Made by a program: the position numbers and the translations under genes
In this document: positions 12,300-21,999 of the stretch, piece by piece
Position numbering within the stretch: position 1 is the stretch's first letter
Layout of the letters: each line of letters begins with the position of its first letter
Notes under the pieces: model-generated
Seen by the model: only the letters and a program-made list of their open reading frames with translations
Told to the model about the DNA's origin: nothing
Database searches by the model: none
Source of the DNA: Brachypodius melanocephalos
Lineage: Eukaryota; Chordata; Aves; Passeriformes; Pycnonotidae
Assembly (NCBI GenBank): GCA_013398615.1
Contig: VZSR01003803.1
Coordinates: forward strand, 6,667,475 to 6,731,474
Length of the DNA: 64,000 bases
Direction: 5' to 3'

Positions 12300-14437
12300 G
12301 TCAAGAAGTAGGGTGATGACCTTGGCATGAGGCCGTTGTGGTTTCACTCTTATCTGGGTCATGCAGCAGGTCTGTGCCCTGGTTCAAATGCAGCATGTCA
12401 GCTTTGATCTGCTCCACACAGGGGGATGAACTGGTCCCCAAACTAGGTCACCCCTAAGTCTCTCAGGGGAGTATGCTTGAATCAGCATCCAGCAACTGTG
12501 ATTTAACGAGAGCTCTGTTCTCCTGGCGCTGAGGTAATGATAGCTTTGGTGCCTCCCTTGCCTAAGCACAACCTCACATGCTCCCACTCAAATGTGTGAA
12601 AGATTCCCATGGGTGACTGCCTAGGGCCACTGTCAGTGGCAAAGCTTTTGATTTTTAAACCAGTTGGGGTTTTTTTCCCCCTTTTCTAGACACATTATAA
12701 TTAATATTTCGTGTCAGTCTCTAGAGACACAGGAGAGAATTTCTGGTCTTGTTTTAACAAAGTATATCAACAGGACTGCTGTGCATTGGAAAGTTAGTGT
12801 GCCTAGGTGTTCACTAGCACCAGCACAAAACATAAGGTTATGTGATATTTTTCTGATGAGGAGCAGAAACTCCACCTTGCTGAGGGTGGATATTTTAGAA
12901 GAGATGAATCATCCCCCACAGGGAGCAGAGTCCCCAAAGCCATATCTAGAATGCAGGGCTGATGTTCCTTGTCATGAGCCAAGGCAGTTGCCTTGGTACA
13001 ATTCATAATCTTGTGGCTCCTTGCTGAGCTTGCTGAAGTGGCACCACTGGAGCTTCTCACCTTGTGCATGCACGTTCTGGAAGTAAATCATGGACCAGCA
13101 CCTTGTTTTCACCTCAGCAGCTCACTTGGCTGTAAGGGTTACTCTGCTGCAGGATATTTTGGTTATGCCAGTAAATATCTTCCTTTCAATAATGCTGGGT
13201 GTTTCCACTCACAGCAGCTCCCACAACCACTTTGGAAAGGTACTGTGAGTGTGGTTCCTGCTGACTCTTGTGGGTAGATTGCAGCTGTAAGATGCTGCAC
13301 AGCTGCTGAGGGAAGTATAAAATAACAGCTGTCTCTGAGCCACTACTATAGAATCCTCCTGAATCTTTAATTCAGCTCACATCTTAATGATCCCATCTCA
13401 CTGGGGGAAGTTGTCAGTCCATCAGACCTCAGGCTAGAATCCAAACTCACTATTTATCTGAGTTTGTTGTCTTCCAAGCCATTAAGAATTTGTGCAAACA
13501 ATGTATGGGGGCTTTTCTGTACTCATCTGTGGCTTGAATCTTTTGGGATCTCGCCTTCAGGATTTTAGGATTTTGTGTCCCTGCAGGAAAGTTTAAGATC
13601 AGTTTCCAGCACCTTCCTGTCATCACAGTCTGAGTTCTCACACACCAGTCTTTCTATGTCACATACCATCCTGTTGCCGTGCTAGGGTAAAACCTTGACA
13701 CAAATGATTTAATAGGTTTTAGACAAAATTCATCCAATAATCCAATTCATCCATTCATCCATCTGTCTGGCACCTCTGTTTTTCTATCTGGTTACATTTT
13801 TGTAAATAGTCGCTATATAAATCTTTCTTAGTGAATAGTTAAGGGCTGATGCTTTATCTTGCTTGCCTGTTGCTGCCCTATCAGGTTGTATAGAGGGGAT
13901 GTTTCACACATTCCCAGGCTGATAGATCCGCTGGCAGATACTGCAGTGGGGAGAGATATGCAAAAACTTTTGCAGTTTGAAGGAAAGCTTTGTAAAGCAT
14001 ACAGGGAGTGGTACAGAACTGATATTACTGCTGCACCGCTGTGGCAGTTGCACTGCTTTCAGTAATTTGTGTTGTCAGAATTTTGATGTGATCCCCAGGG
14101 ATGATTATGCTAAACCCCTTGCTGTGTAAGGGAAACAGGTCTGCTCACCTTTTTTTTTTTTTATTTTTTTTTTTTTAAATCAAGAATACCCAATCTATCA
14201 GACATTAATTTGTCTTCTTTGTGGTGAGAAAAGTATGTGACTTGGGAACACCCTAAGAGTTGGAGCAGGATTATGGCTTTGCTTTCAGTTAGAATGCCAC
14301 AGGCATCTCGAAGCAACCACTGCTGCGGCCCAAGGTGTCCCGTGGTCACCACCACAAGATTGTGCTCCATCACCATATGACTTTAATCACTGCTGGCTTC
14401 AAACTCACATATTCTCCTTGGATGAACAGAATGCCTC
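12300..14437. other. Non-coding stretch downstream of the choline-transporter-like gene
   Basis: No exon is recognised. A T-rich run broken by one A occupies about 14151-14176. The right end probably includes DNA just past the poly(A) site of the minus-strand gene. Confidence 0.55.
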
Positions 14438-14443
14438 TTTATT
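14438..14443 (-). terminator. Poly(A) signal AATAAA of the SLC5A7-like gene
   Basis: On the minus strand this is AATAAA, 112 nt past the stop codon at 14555. It is the first canonical signal downstream of the last coding exon and implies a short 3' untranslated region. Confidence 0.6.
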
Positions 14444-14554
14444 TCTTGGTGAGGACTTTATATAAATCATTAGTAGAGAAAGCAAAGAGCAATGCTGTCT
14501 GTGCCATGCTCTAACTGCTGAACACACCGTGGCCTTTCAAATGAAGCCCCACAT

Positions 14555-15076
14555 TTAATTGTGGTTCTCTTCTAGCGCAATGGTTGGCAAATGCTCCTGT
14601 TTCTCCACCTGCTGCAAGGGGATGAGGATGGCAGTTCCCCCCATGACACTGCAAACATCCCAGCTGCGAGGGAGGAGGTTTCTCTGAAACAAAGCCTTGG
14701 CCAGGTGTGAAACAGCAAGGATTGTGCCCAAAGTGAGAAGCATGGTGAGTGTTTTAAAGGGGAAGAGCTGGCTGTAGGTCCCATTCACCAGGGAGCAGCC
14801 TGGATAGTGGATGATGGGGGGGATGTTCAGGGCAGGCTCTCCTGCCAGTAGCCTCAGCAGGAGCCCGACTAGGAAGCCAGCAGCTGAGCCATAAGTGTTT
14901 GTGCTGGGTGCAAAGAGAGCACAGCAGAGCTGGGGGAAGAGGAGGGCGTACACCAGCTCCCCGCTGAGGAACCAGAGGTCGTAGACAGAGCTGGAGTAAA
15001 AAGCCAGACCAGCAGCCCCAGCCCCAAACACCAACATGGAGGTCCTCATGGCCCACAACACCTCTGTCTCTGAAGC
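14555..15076 (-). CDS. SLC5A7-like exon 8 (last coding exon)
   Basis: Encodes residues 372-544. The acceptor is TTTACAG/GCTTCA, phase 0. It contains the late membrane segments, including SGELVYALLFPQL, TNTYGSAAGFLVGLLLR and the conserved AGEP with E451, then FPFKTL as in CHT1. It ends in a short divergent tail finishing EENHN and a TAA stop. Confidence 0.93.
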   Translation of the reverse strand, partial: ASETEVLWAMRTSMLVFGAGAAGLAFYSSSVYDLWFLSGELVYALLFPQLCCALFAPSTNTYGSAAGFLVGLLLRLLAGEPALNIPPIIHYPGCSLVNGTYSQLFPFKTLTMLLTLGTILAVSHLAKALFQRNLLPRSWDVCSVMGGTAILIPLQQVEKQEHLPTIALEENHN

Positions 15077-18000
15077 CTGTAAAGCAGAGATTGCAGCATT
15101 AAAGACACTGTGTTTTCTGGCAGGATGGCCAGCACTGCCCTGGCATGGGCTGGTTCTCCCCAAGCCTTTGATGCTTTCAGGCACCACTTGCCACCAGCAG
15201 CCAGGCAAGGCAGGCACCCCTGGACGGGCTCTCTGATTTTAAGGGTCATAGTTTTATGCTGTTTCCATTAATACCTTAGTCCAAATTTCAGACTAGTCAT
15301 GTTAGAATGAGCAAAGCTCACCAGTGCATTGGTTCCCCTACCAAGGATATGAACACCCCTGGCATATGTTTGGAGCTCTGTCTCCAGAAATCAGTTCAGC
15401 CACTGAAGGACACACATCTTCAGTCACAGATTTGTTTAGAAATAGCCGGGAAACAAGACTGTCTTTCCTGACACCAAAGCTACTGAACACTGCAGCCAGG
15501 TACCTTTTTCCTCAGGATTTTCCTGTAGATGTTGTGAGCGAACATGGAGCCAGTGGAGAGAAGAGCTGAATCTGCAGAAGACATTGCAGCAGCAGCAATG
15601 GCTCCCAGACCAACAATGGAGATATATTCTGGGCAGAGCTGTTGTAAAACAAGCGGTAGTATCATTGCTGACTCCCCTCTCTCAAATGGGCTTGGAAGAC
15701 TGTAGCTTGTCTGATTCCAGTCTTTAAAACAAAACAAGGAAAAGTCATAACAGATCCTTCATGGACATTTCTGCTAGCTTTGAAATTGCCTTTTCACAGG
15801 GGCCAGTCACAGAAGGGCTAAGAACTGAGATCCACTCAGTGTTTTAGGACTTAGATTGATTTTTTTTGGTTCTTTTGTGGACTTTTGTGATTCCCCTTAG
15901 CATGATGCAGCTCCCTCTAGACGAAAATTTCCCTTTTCCTCAGCAGCATCTGTAGAAATAGGTGTACTTTGTGTGATTCCAGAACTGGCTCAATTAAAGG
16001 TCAACTTCTAGACACTTCTCATGAGGAGAAGGGAATTGGATGAAGTCATGACTCCAGCTGATTTCCTTAAATGTTCAGTGATCTGCCTGCAGTTTTACCC
16101 TTGCTCACAGCCAACACAGGACTGATTCCCTGCATGGAGACCATCAGTTTACAGGACTGAACTTCTTGATTCCTTCAAGCAAGAACCTTATCAACAATCT
16201 GTAGTAATATTGCTGGGTCTTACATGTCTAAGGCATGAACAGAAGGAAGCATAAAATTTCTTCTGAAATAGAATTATACAAAGTTTTAGAGAGTCTGCCT
16301 TCATCTTTCCTCAACACAAAGTCTGGGAAAAAGTAATTTCATCATAAGGAAATAGCTTTTAAAAGGTCTTGGGGCTGTTTAAATTTAGTCTGTAAGTAGT
16401 TGTGCAATGTACCTCAGAGGGCTCCACACTTTCTGTACAGATCACCAATCTTGGTGTTGAGGACCATGGGACAGGGTAATTCAAAGTCTCCATCAGGACT
16501 TCTTTGGATCCCATTTTAATCACCATTGCCAAAACCACACTGATTGCTCAGAGACAAACAATTCATTTTACCTGTTGATGCTGCAACTGCCCCAATGAGC
16601 ACCGAGGGGATGGCCATTGCAAAGCACCCGAGTCCAGAGAGGTAGGAGATGAGCCTTGCCTGTCCTGTCGAGGCAGCAGAGAGCACCCTTTGGAAGTAAG
16701 TCTGCCACGGGATGCTCCCAAGTACCTGAAATACTCATCTGTTACCAGTGGTACCCACCAGGCTGCTGGAGTGCATCATCCATAATAATCTTCAGTGTTA
16801 TCATGTTCTCATTTCAAGTGCATAAATGTTGTCCAGCTCTAACTCTTGTGGATAGAATTTCTGATAGTGGAGAATTCCCTTTTCCTTTGTTTTCATTGCA
16901 ATAGATGTGAAATTTTAATCAAAACAGGTTAATGGTTTGGTAGATGGAGAAAGCTGAAATATGGTTGTTTGGAATTGTGAATCAGGCACAGAGGAAGTGA
17001 AAGGAAAGGTTTTCAGAAATGCAGCTTTTGTAAATAAGTCTACCCAAACTTAGCTATTCTGCTTTTAAAATGAAAAATAAAACCATATTTTTCACTTTCT
17101 TAGCACACAGAATTAATCAGATAAAATCTGAAGATTCTGTCCTCACCAAAGAGGCTTCTGTGTGTCCCTATTATCAGTTTAGTAAGAGCAGAACAATCTC
17201 CTGGAGTTTTGGCTATATTGATAACTCAAAAGTTGTGTTTTGTTGTGCTGTGGAGCCAATCACACTGTGCTTGCTGACGACCTGCAGTCATGTCATTTTA
17301 ATTTTTTTTTTTCCAAATAGAGGAAGTTTTACATATTTATGTTAAAAGTACACTATTGAGACTGCAAGACCAGTATCTCAAAAGGTGGGAAATTACTCCT
17401 TTAGGTGCCAGGAGAGGAACTGGCTGCCTGGATGGTCTTACCCAAGAGGTATGTTCCTCTGTGTGGGTAAAGGATGGAGTGTCCCTACTGCATCTTTTCA
17501 TCTCACAGCTGAGCCCTAGGTCTCCCCAGTCCACTTAGGTTGCTGCAGGGGGTGCTGGGAGACAGTTTTACACCTCCAGCCTGTGTCAACTGGCCTTGCA
17601 ATGTAGGGCTCCTGGCTTGTAGAGTCCTGTAGAACTCACAAATTTTCCAGACAGAAAGTCCCTGCACAATTCCTCCTCCCAGCCACTTGTCCAAGAAATA
17701 CTCCATACCAAGTAGAAGAAGTCATCCAGCCACCTTCCAAGATACTGTTTCTCTATCTTCCCAATCCAAGGGTCTTGGTAAGATTGATGGGTTGCAGTGT
17801 AATAAATACTTTCCGTTGCAGAATTCACCAGAGCAAAGGGAATACAGATCCACTAGGATAGAAATGGAAGTTGTTAACCATTTTCCCAGTGTTCTTATTC
17901 TTGGAGAACAGATATTTACGTTAAGGTAGATATAGAATGTAGAGTTATGTAAGATTAATCCTAGGCTTAGAGTCTTCCTTTCTCCCACTTCCTTCCTCTA

Positions 18001-21000
18001 AATCTACATGTTTCTGGTTCATGGCATCATCAAGAACATGAGCCTGTAATTCAGGTTAATTGATACTTTCTGTAGGCAGATCTCTCTCCATTAAGATGGT
18101 TCTAGACAGGTTCTGCAAACTTCACTTTTGTTCAGACCTTTTTGTGTTCACCTAGCAAGGCCAGTGGCTTGTGTGAGCACTGTCTGAAATGCATAAGGTA
18201 CAAAGACTTATAAAGACTGTGACATTTTTCAGGAAACCTGTCCTCCTAAAGAGGAACTGTAGGTCCAGGAAGTTATTTTTGGTCTGAGACATGCTGAAAA
18301 GAAGAGCAGGACTTTTTCCTTTAGTTAGAAAACTGGTACCAAAAATGCATAGGACTTGCCAGGCTGAGGGTGATGAAAACCATCTGGATGACATCGGTGT
18401 AGGCAACAGAGTAGAGGCCTCCCAGCAGAGTGTAGATTATGACGGTGCATGACGAGATGGTGATAGCCAAAGAGCCTCCAATATTCAAGATGACCCTCAT
18501 TGTTGCTCCTGCAGACAAGGACAGCAGTAAAATATTTTAAGACAGATTTCCTATGTGCAGAATACAGGATAAATAAGGGTATGTTATTCCCCTGGTGCCA
18601 GTACAACACACTGTATGAAGAATGCAGTCTACAGAGAGTGTGCACAGTGGGAACTCCAGAGAGCCCATGATTCCTTCCTGCTCTTTCTGCTTCACCTTGC
18701 TGCATGGCCATTGCCAAGGCACTTTGCCTTTTTACATATTCTCTCCTACAGGCAAGAGGAAGGTACAAACTCACATTGGAAGGGTTCTCTGTTATAATAT
18801 AATGAATATATAGCACTATTTATTTTAAACCTGAAAACATATTTTCTAGAAATGAGAAATGCTTGCTCCTCTCACAAAAAGAAGACATGAAGCTCAGCTT
18901 TCCACAGTTCCCAACTGTGGAATACACTGTGTCGGTCTATGTGACTTTTAACAAATATAAGAGGAAAGCAAGTATTTACCCAGGGATGCCAGGATAGCTG
19001 CAAACCAGAACACCTCTCCTAGCAGTGGTGGAATGAAGAGTAAGGTTCCCATCATGTTCCCATAAGTTTCTTGAAGGGGGTCCATCACGGTCATGTAATT
19101 CTTTGCTCTCATTGGATTTACAAAGAAGAAACCACCTACCAGAAAGTAATGACATTTTGGTAGAATTTTGCATGTTTTATATTCCAAGAAAAAAAAGAGG
19201 TAAGAGTAATATGGTGTATGCATATTAGACCCACCTAGTGAATGTGGAATTTGTGCATAATGGATCCTAGAGAATGATGCAGCCAACCAGACAGCAGGGT
19301 TTAAATTCACTTGCTAAATGTGGGGTTTCATCCATTTGAGAGTCTCATCTTATAAAAGATATCTGCTTACAGCTGATATATATGACCATCCACTTTTGGC
19401 ACACCTAGATCTTTCTGGAGTGGCTACTGGAGGCCAGAGAGTGTCACCCCAAATGGCACAAAATATCTGTGTGACTGTAACAGGAATTTAACTCAGTGGA
19501 TACCCATATATTATCTCCTCTGCATCCTCAAAGACCTACCAATCTGAGACAAAAAGTTTTCTGAAAAGCATCACATGGAAGATGTCAGTGGACAGAGTGA
19601 GGCATTTAAGACTCATATTTGGCTAAAAAGGAGGCAAAGTTTTGTCCTTGGTCATGTGATGCAACCTGGTGATATGTGGTCCTTTTCTGATTACATTTTT
19701 CATTTTTGGTGACTTCATTGTCTCTTCCCAGAGAGAATTGTTTTAATCTGTGCACTGAGCTGAGTCCCACTCACCTTCACCTAAATATTGGACCTCAGAT
19801 GTGCAGCCATCTCATTAAAACCAAAGAATACGTATTGTGTCTAACCCTGAAGCCAACAGGACTGCTTGTCTGGGCACTACTGACCTGAGCAAAGATTGCA
19901 GGATCAGACCTGCACTCCTCAGTTTCATTAGTAAAAATTACTCACATAAGCAGTGCTGGCAATATATTTCCAAGCCTGATTCATATTCACGTCAGTTGGA
20001 CTCTTTTCTTTGACTTGAGAATAAAGGGTATTGTTCTTTTAGAAATTCCTGTGTAAGGTCTGCACAGGTCTCCTTGCTTTCATCATCCTGTGTCCCTAGA
20101 GAGTTATGGTATAACACAATGTGTCCTGAAAGCAACTTTGGTCTTGGCAAGAGAGCTGAACCTCAGCATGAGTCCAGTAATTCTCAGAGTTGGAACTCAG
20201 GTGTAGAACACTGCACACTTAGCTTAGTTTCAACAAAAAAAAGACCAGTTATAAAGTGGCATAAGCTGGAGACATGACACATTCATCCTGAGACAAGACT
20301 ACTCAGAAAGAGTGCATTTTAGTAGAAAAATCAAGATACTATTATTTCATTACAGAGAAATTCCAAGGAAAAAATTAGATATCAATACTCTCAATAGTCT
20401 GTGAATTAGAGACCATGTGAAAAAAAATATACACATAGACACATACTTTTAAATCCTCAGATAAGATTTTTTTCCTATGAATTCCTACAAGAAGACATAA
20501 CTCTACACTAGCTCCAAGCTACCCTAATTTATGTTTCAGTTCAGAGGATAGCTTATAAGATTATAAATGCTTATTCTTGATATATGGAAGACTGAAAAAA
20601 CAAAATCACATTTAAAATGTACCCTATGTTCTGTTACATATCTTAATATACTCCTATGATATATTTTTAAAGCTTATGTGTCCTAATTACATGAATTATT
20701 TACCAATAAGGAGGGACAAGGCAAATCCCACAGGTGCCTGGACCCACAGTAATCCTTTTGAAGGCAGGTAGACAATTTCAGCTGTGCTGTTGATATATGC
20801 TCCTCCAACCCAGGTGGCTGTAATCATGGAAGATGAAAAGGTCAGAATTGAGACATACTCTCAACTAACTCTGCAGAACACTCTGAGAGCTTGTAAACAT
20901 TTTTATCATAAAATATGTAATCACATCCCTATTTTCTTTGCATTTTTCTGCCATACAGAGATGTGCTGTTGACTAAAGGTAATAGTATTAGAATCTCACT

Positions 21001-21966
21001 CTAAATAATTTTCTAGCTTCAAGAATGGATATCTGTGCATGGAAAAGCTCAGTGTTTAAACATTTAGAGGCAGTTTGAATATAACCATTTTTAATTACAT
21101 TTTTTCCTCAGAGGAAGACTTTTGCTAGAGGAAATGGAATTGCATTTGTGTGATTGCCCTCCTTCAAGATCATCACTTACGGGGTCTAAGAAAATAGACA
21201 TTAGAGAAAATAAATGCAAACAGGTAATGCAGTCAGATAACAAACCTACAACAATCACTTAAGTGTCTTAGCCAGGCAAATGCCTTTACAAAAAACGGGT
21301 CAGGGAAGCAAATTTCAGATTATGCCAGGCAGCAAGGAGAGAAAAGGGAAGTTGAGGGAAAGTCAGTTTTTAAGAGAGATCGATGCCCACCATGAGGGAC
21401 AATTTTTTTCACACAGAACTAGACTTCTCTGTGAGTAAAATTCTTCTGTTATTTTGGATAACAGAAACTGGTTCACGATTAACACTACAGTCCTCCTTAA
21501 TGAAAAGTGTTATATTCTTTTGTCACTCTTAAATTAAACTCTTAACTCTTAAATGAATCTCTTTAATTTAAGAGAATCTACATAAACATTAGGTTCTGCT
21601 CAGTGTGAAGAGGTTTGTAAGAATCCATCCCAAAATGATTCATGAAACCATACTCCTTTAAAGTCACACTTAGGTAAAATCTACCCTGACATTAAAGGAG
21701 TTCACTTCCTTTGAAAGAAAAGTCACCCAGATCTATGCAATACATGTGTTTTAAGAAGTATCTTTTAAAGTCTTTTAAGAAAACTTACCTGTTGCAGTAA
21801 ACAAGCCAATGAAAACATTTATATTCCTGCCTCCAACCATGGCCATCTCTGTTGGATTCCTGTTCTGCTGATCCTTTCTGCTTTTCCAAGAAGCCCAAAT
21901 TCCAATAGCTAAAGTTAATGTAAAGAATACACTCAGAGATACTAAGCCTGGTATATTTAGAGCCAT
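14555..21966 (-). CDS. High-affinity choline transporter 1-like protein (SLC5A7 paralogue), 8 coding exons
   Basis: Joining eight exons (21966-21789, 20817-20704, 19135-18980, 18508-18360, 17852-17709, 16725-16572, 15721-15504, 15076-14555) gives 1635 nt, an uninterrupted 544-residue protein plus stop. All junctions are phase-consistent. It aligns without gaps to human CHT1 (recalled, 580 residues) as far as I checked, so numbering is shared: W62, W141, W254 in IPWQTYFQRVL, D349 in MSSAD and E451 in AGEP are all present. In CHT1 these residues are implicated in choline or ion binding and transport. The family is a sodium-coupled solute symporter with 13 membrane segments. Sequence identity is only moderate, whereas true bird SLC5A7 is nearly identical to mammalian SLC5A7, so I call a paralogue, not SLC5A7 itself. 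The start codon has A at -3 and G at +4. The C-terminal tail is shorter and lacks the CHT1 internalisation region. The substrate is inferred, not shown. Confidence 0.93.
15077..15503 (-). other. SLC5A7-like intron 7
   Basis: GT-AG intron of 427 nt with no recognisable content. The other larger introns of the gene (15722-16571, 16726-17708, 17853-18359, 18509-18979, 19136-20703, 20818-21788) likewise show no repeat or RNA gene that I can name. Confidence 0.8.
15504..15721 (-). CDS. SLC5A7-like exon 7
   Basis: Encodes residues 299 (shared codon) to 371. It begins with DWNQTSYSLP, matching the DWNQTAYGLP of CHT1, and includes GLGAIAAAAMSSADSALLS with D349 and then MFAHNIYRKI. The acceptor is TTTTAAAG/ACTGG and the donor AAAAAG/GTACCT. 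N301-Q-T is a possible glycosylation sequon, conserved with CHT1. Confidence 0.93.
16572..16725 (-). CDS. SLC5A7-like exon 6
   Basis: Encodes residues 248-298 plus one base. It carries the family signature GSIPWQTYFQRVLS with W254. The acceptor is ATTTCAG/GTACTT and the donor ACAG/GTAAAA. This exon was too short for a simple long-frame search and was found from its match to CHT1. Confidence 0.93.
17709..17852 (-). CDS. SLC5A7-like exon 5
   Basis: Encodes exactly 48 codons (residues 200-247), from WICIPFALVNS to GRWLDDFFYL, matching WISVPFALSHP through YSWLDSFLLL of CHT1. The acceptor is ATCCTAG/TGG and the donor TACTTG/GTATGG. Confidence 0.92.
18358..18359 (-). other. Non-canonical GC splice donor of SLC5A7-like intron 4
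   Basis: The minus strand reads CTG/GCAAGT at this boundary. GC-AG introns are spliced by the major spliceosome and typically keep a strong remaining donor consensus, as here (GCAAGT). The call rests on the frame and on protein collinearity on both sides. Confidence 0.85.
18360..18508 (-). CDS. SLC5A7-like exon 4, ending at a GC donor
   Basis: Encodes residues 150-199. It contains LLGGLYSVAYTDVIQ, nearly identical to CHT1. The acceptor is GTCTGCAG/GAGCA. The exon must end at CTG with donor GCAAGT, because the next exon continues in phase 0 as W-I-C-I-P-F, exactly as in CHT1. The nearest GT (5 nt further on) would shift the frame. Confidence 0.9.
18980..19135 (-). CDS. SLC5A7-like exon 3
   Basis: Encodes residues 98-149 with GGFFFVNPMRAKNYMTVMDP and LLFIPPLLGEVFWFAAILA, including W141. 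CHT1 has [20 protein letters not shown] at the same place. The acceptor is TCTGGTAG/GTGG and the donor CCTGG/GTAAAT. Confidence 0.93.
20704..20817 (-). CDS. SLC5A7-like exon 2
   Basis: Encodes residues 60-97 with ATWVGGAYINSTAEIVYLP followed by the WVQAPVGFALSLLI segment, collinear with the ATWVGGGYINGTAEAVYVP of CHT1. W62 is present. The acceptor is GATTACAG/CCACC and the donor TTATTG/GTAAAT. N69-S-T is a sequon. Confidence 0.93.
21536..21584. repeat. Perfect 13-bp inverted repeat, 23-nt spacer
   Basis: CTCTTAAATTAAA at 21536-21548 is the reverse complement of TTTAATTTAAGAG at 21572-21584. The spacer carries two more CTCTTAA-type words. It lies in the first intron of the SLC5A7-like gene. 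It may be a product of simple AT-rich sequence. Confidence 0.85.
21789..21966 (-). CDS. SLC5A7-like exon 1 (start codon)
   Basis: Encodes residues 1-59 plus one base. It starts MALNIPGLVSLSVFF (first membrane segment), continues with GIWASWKSRK and has the conserved VGGRNINVFIGLFTAT. The donor is AACAG/GTAAGT. The context AGAAAATGG fits a good start. A TTAG lies 11 bases upstream of the ATG after a pyrimidine-containing stretch, so a 5' untranslated exon could be spliced on just before the ATG. Confidence 0.92.
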
Positions 21967-21999
21967 TTTCTGTTGCCTAATTTAGGTTATAGAGAGGAA

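Noticed and set aside
18325..18816. Minus-strand open frame of 163 codons
   Set aside because: It overlaps exon 4 of the SLC5A7-like gene in a different frame. The true frame there matches CHT1 and the rest is intron.
14555..21966. Calling the transporter gene SLC5A7 itself
   Set aside because: The exon structure and key residues match CHT1, but the sequence is far too diverged for a bird orthologue of a highly conserved gene, and the tail differs.
14555..21966. Processed or unitary pseudogene of a choline transporter
   Set aside because: All eight exons keep frame, splice sites and functional residues, with a poly(A) signal after the stop, so decay is not indicated.
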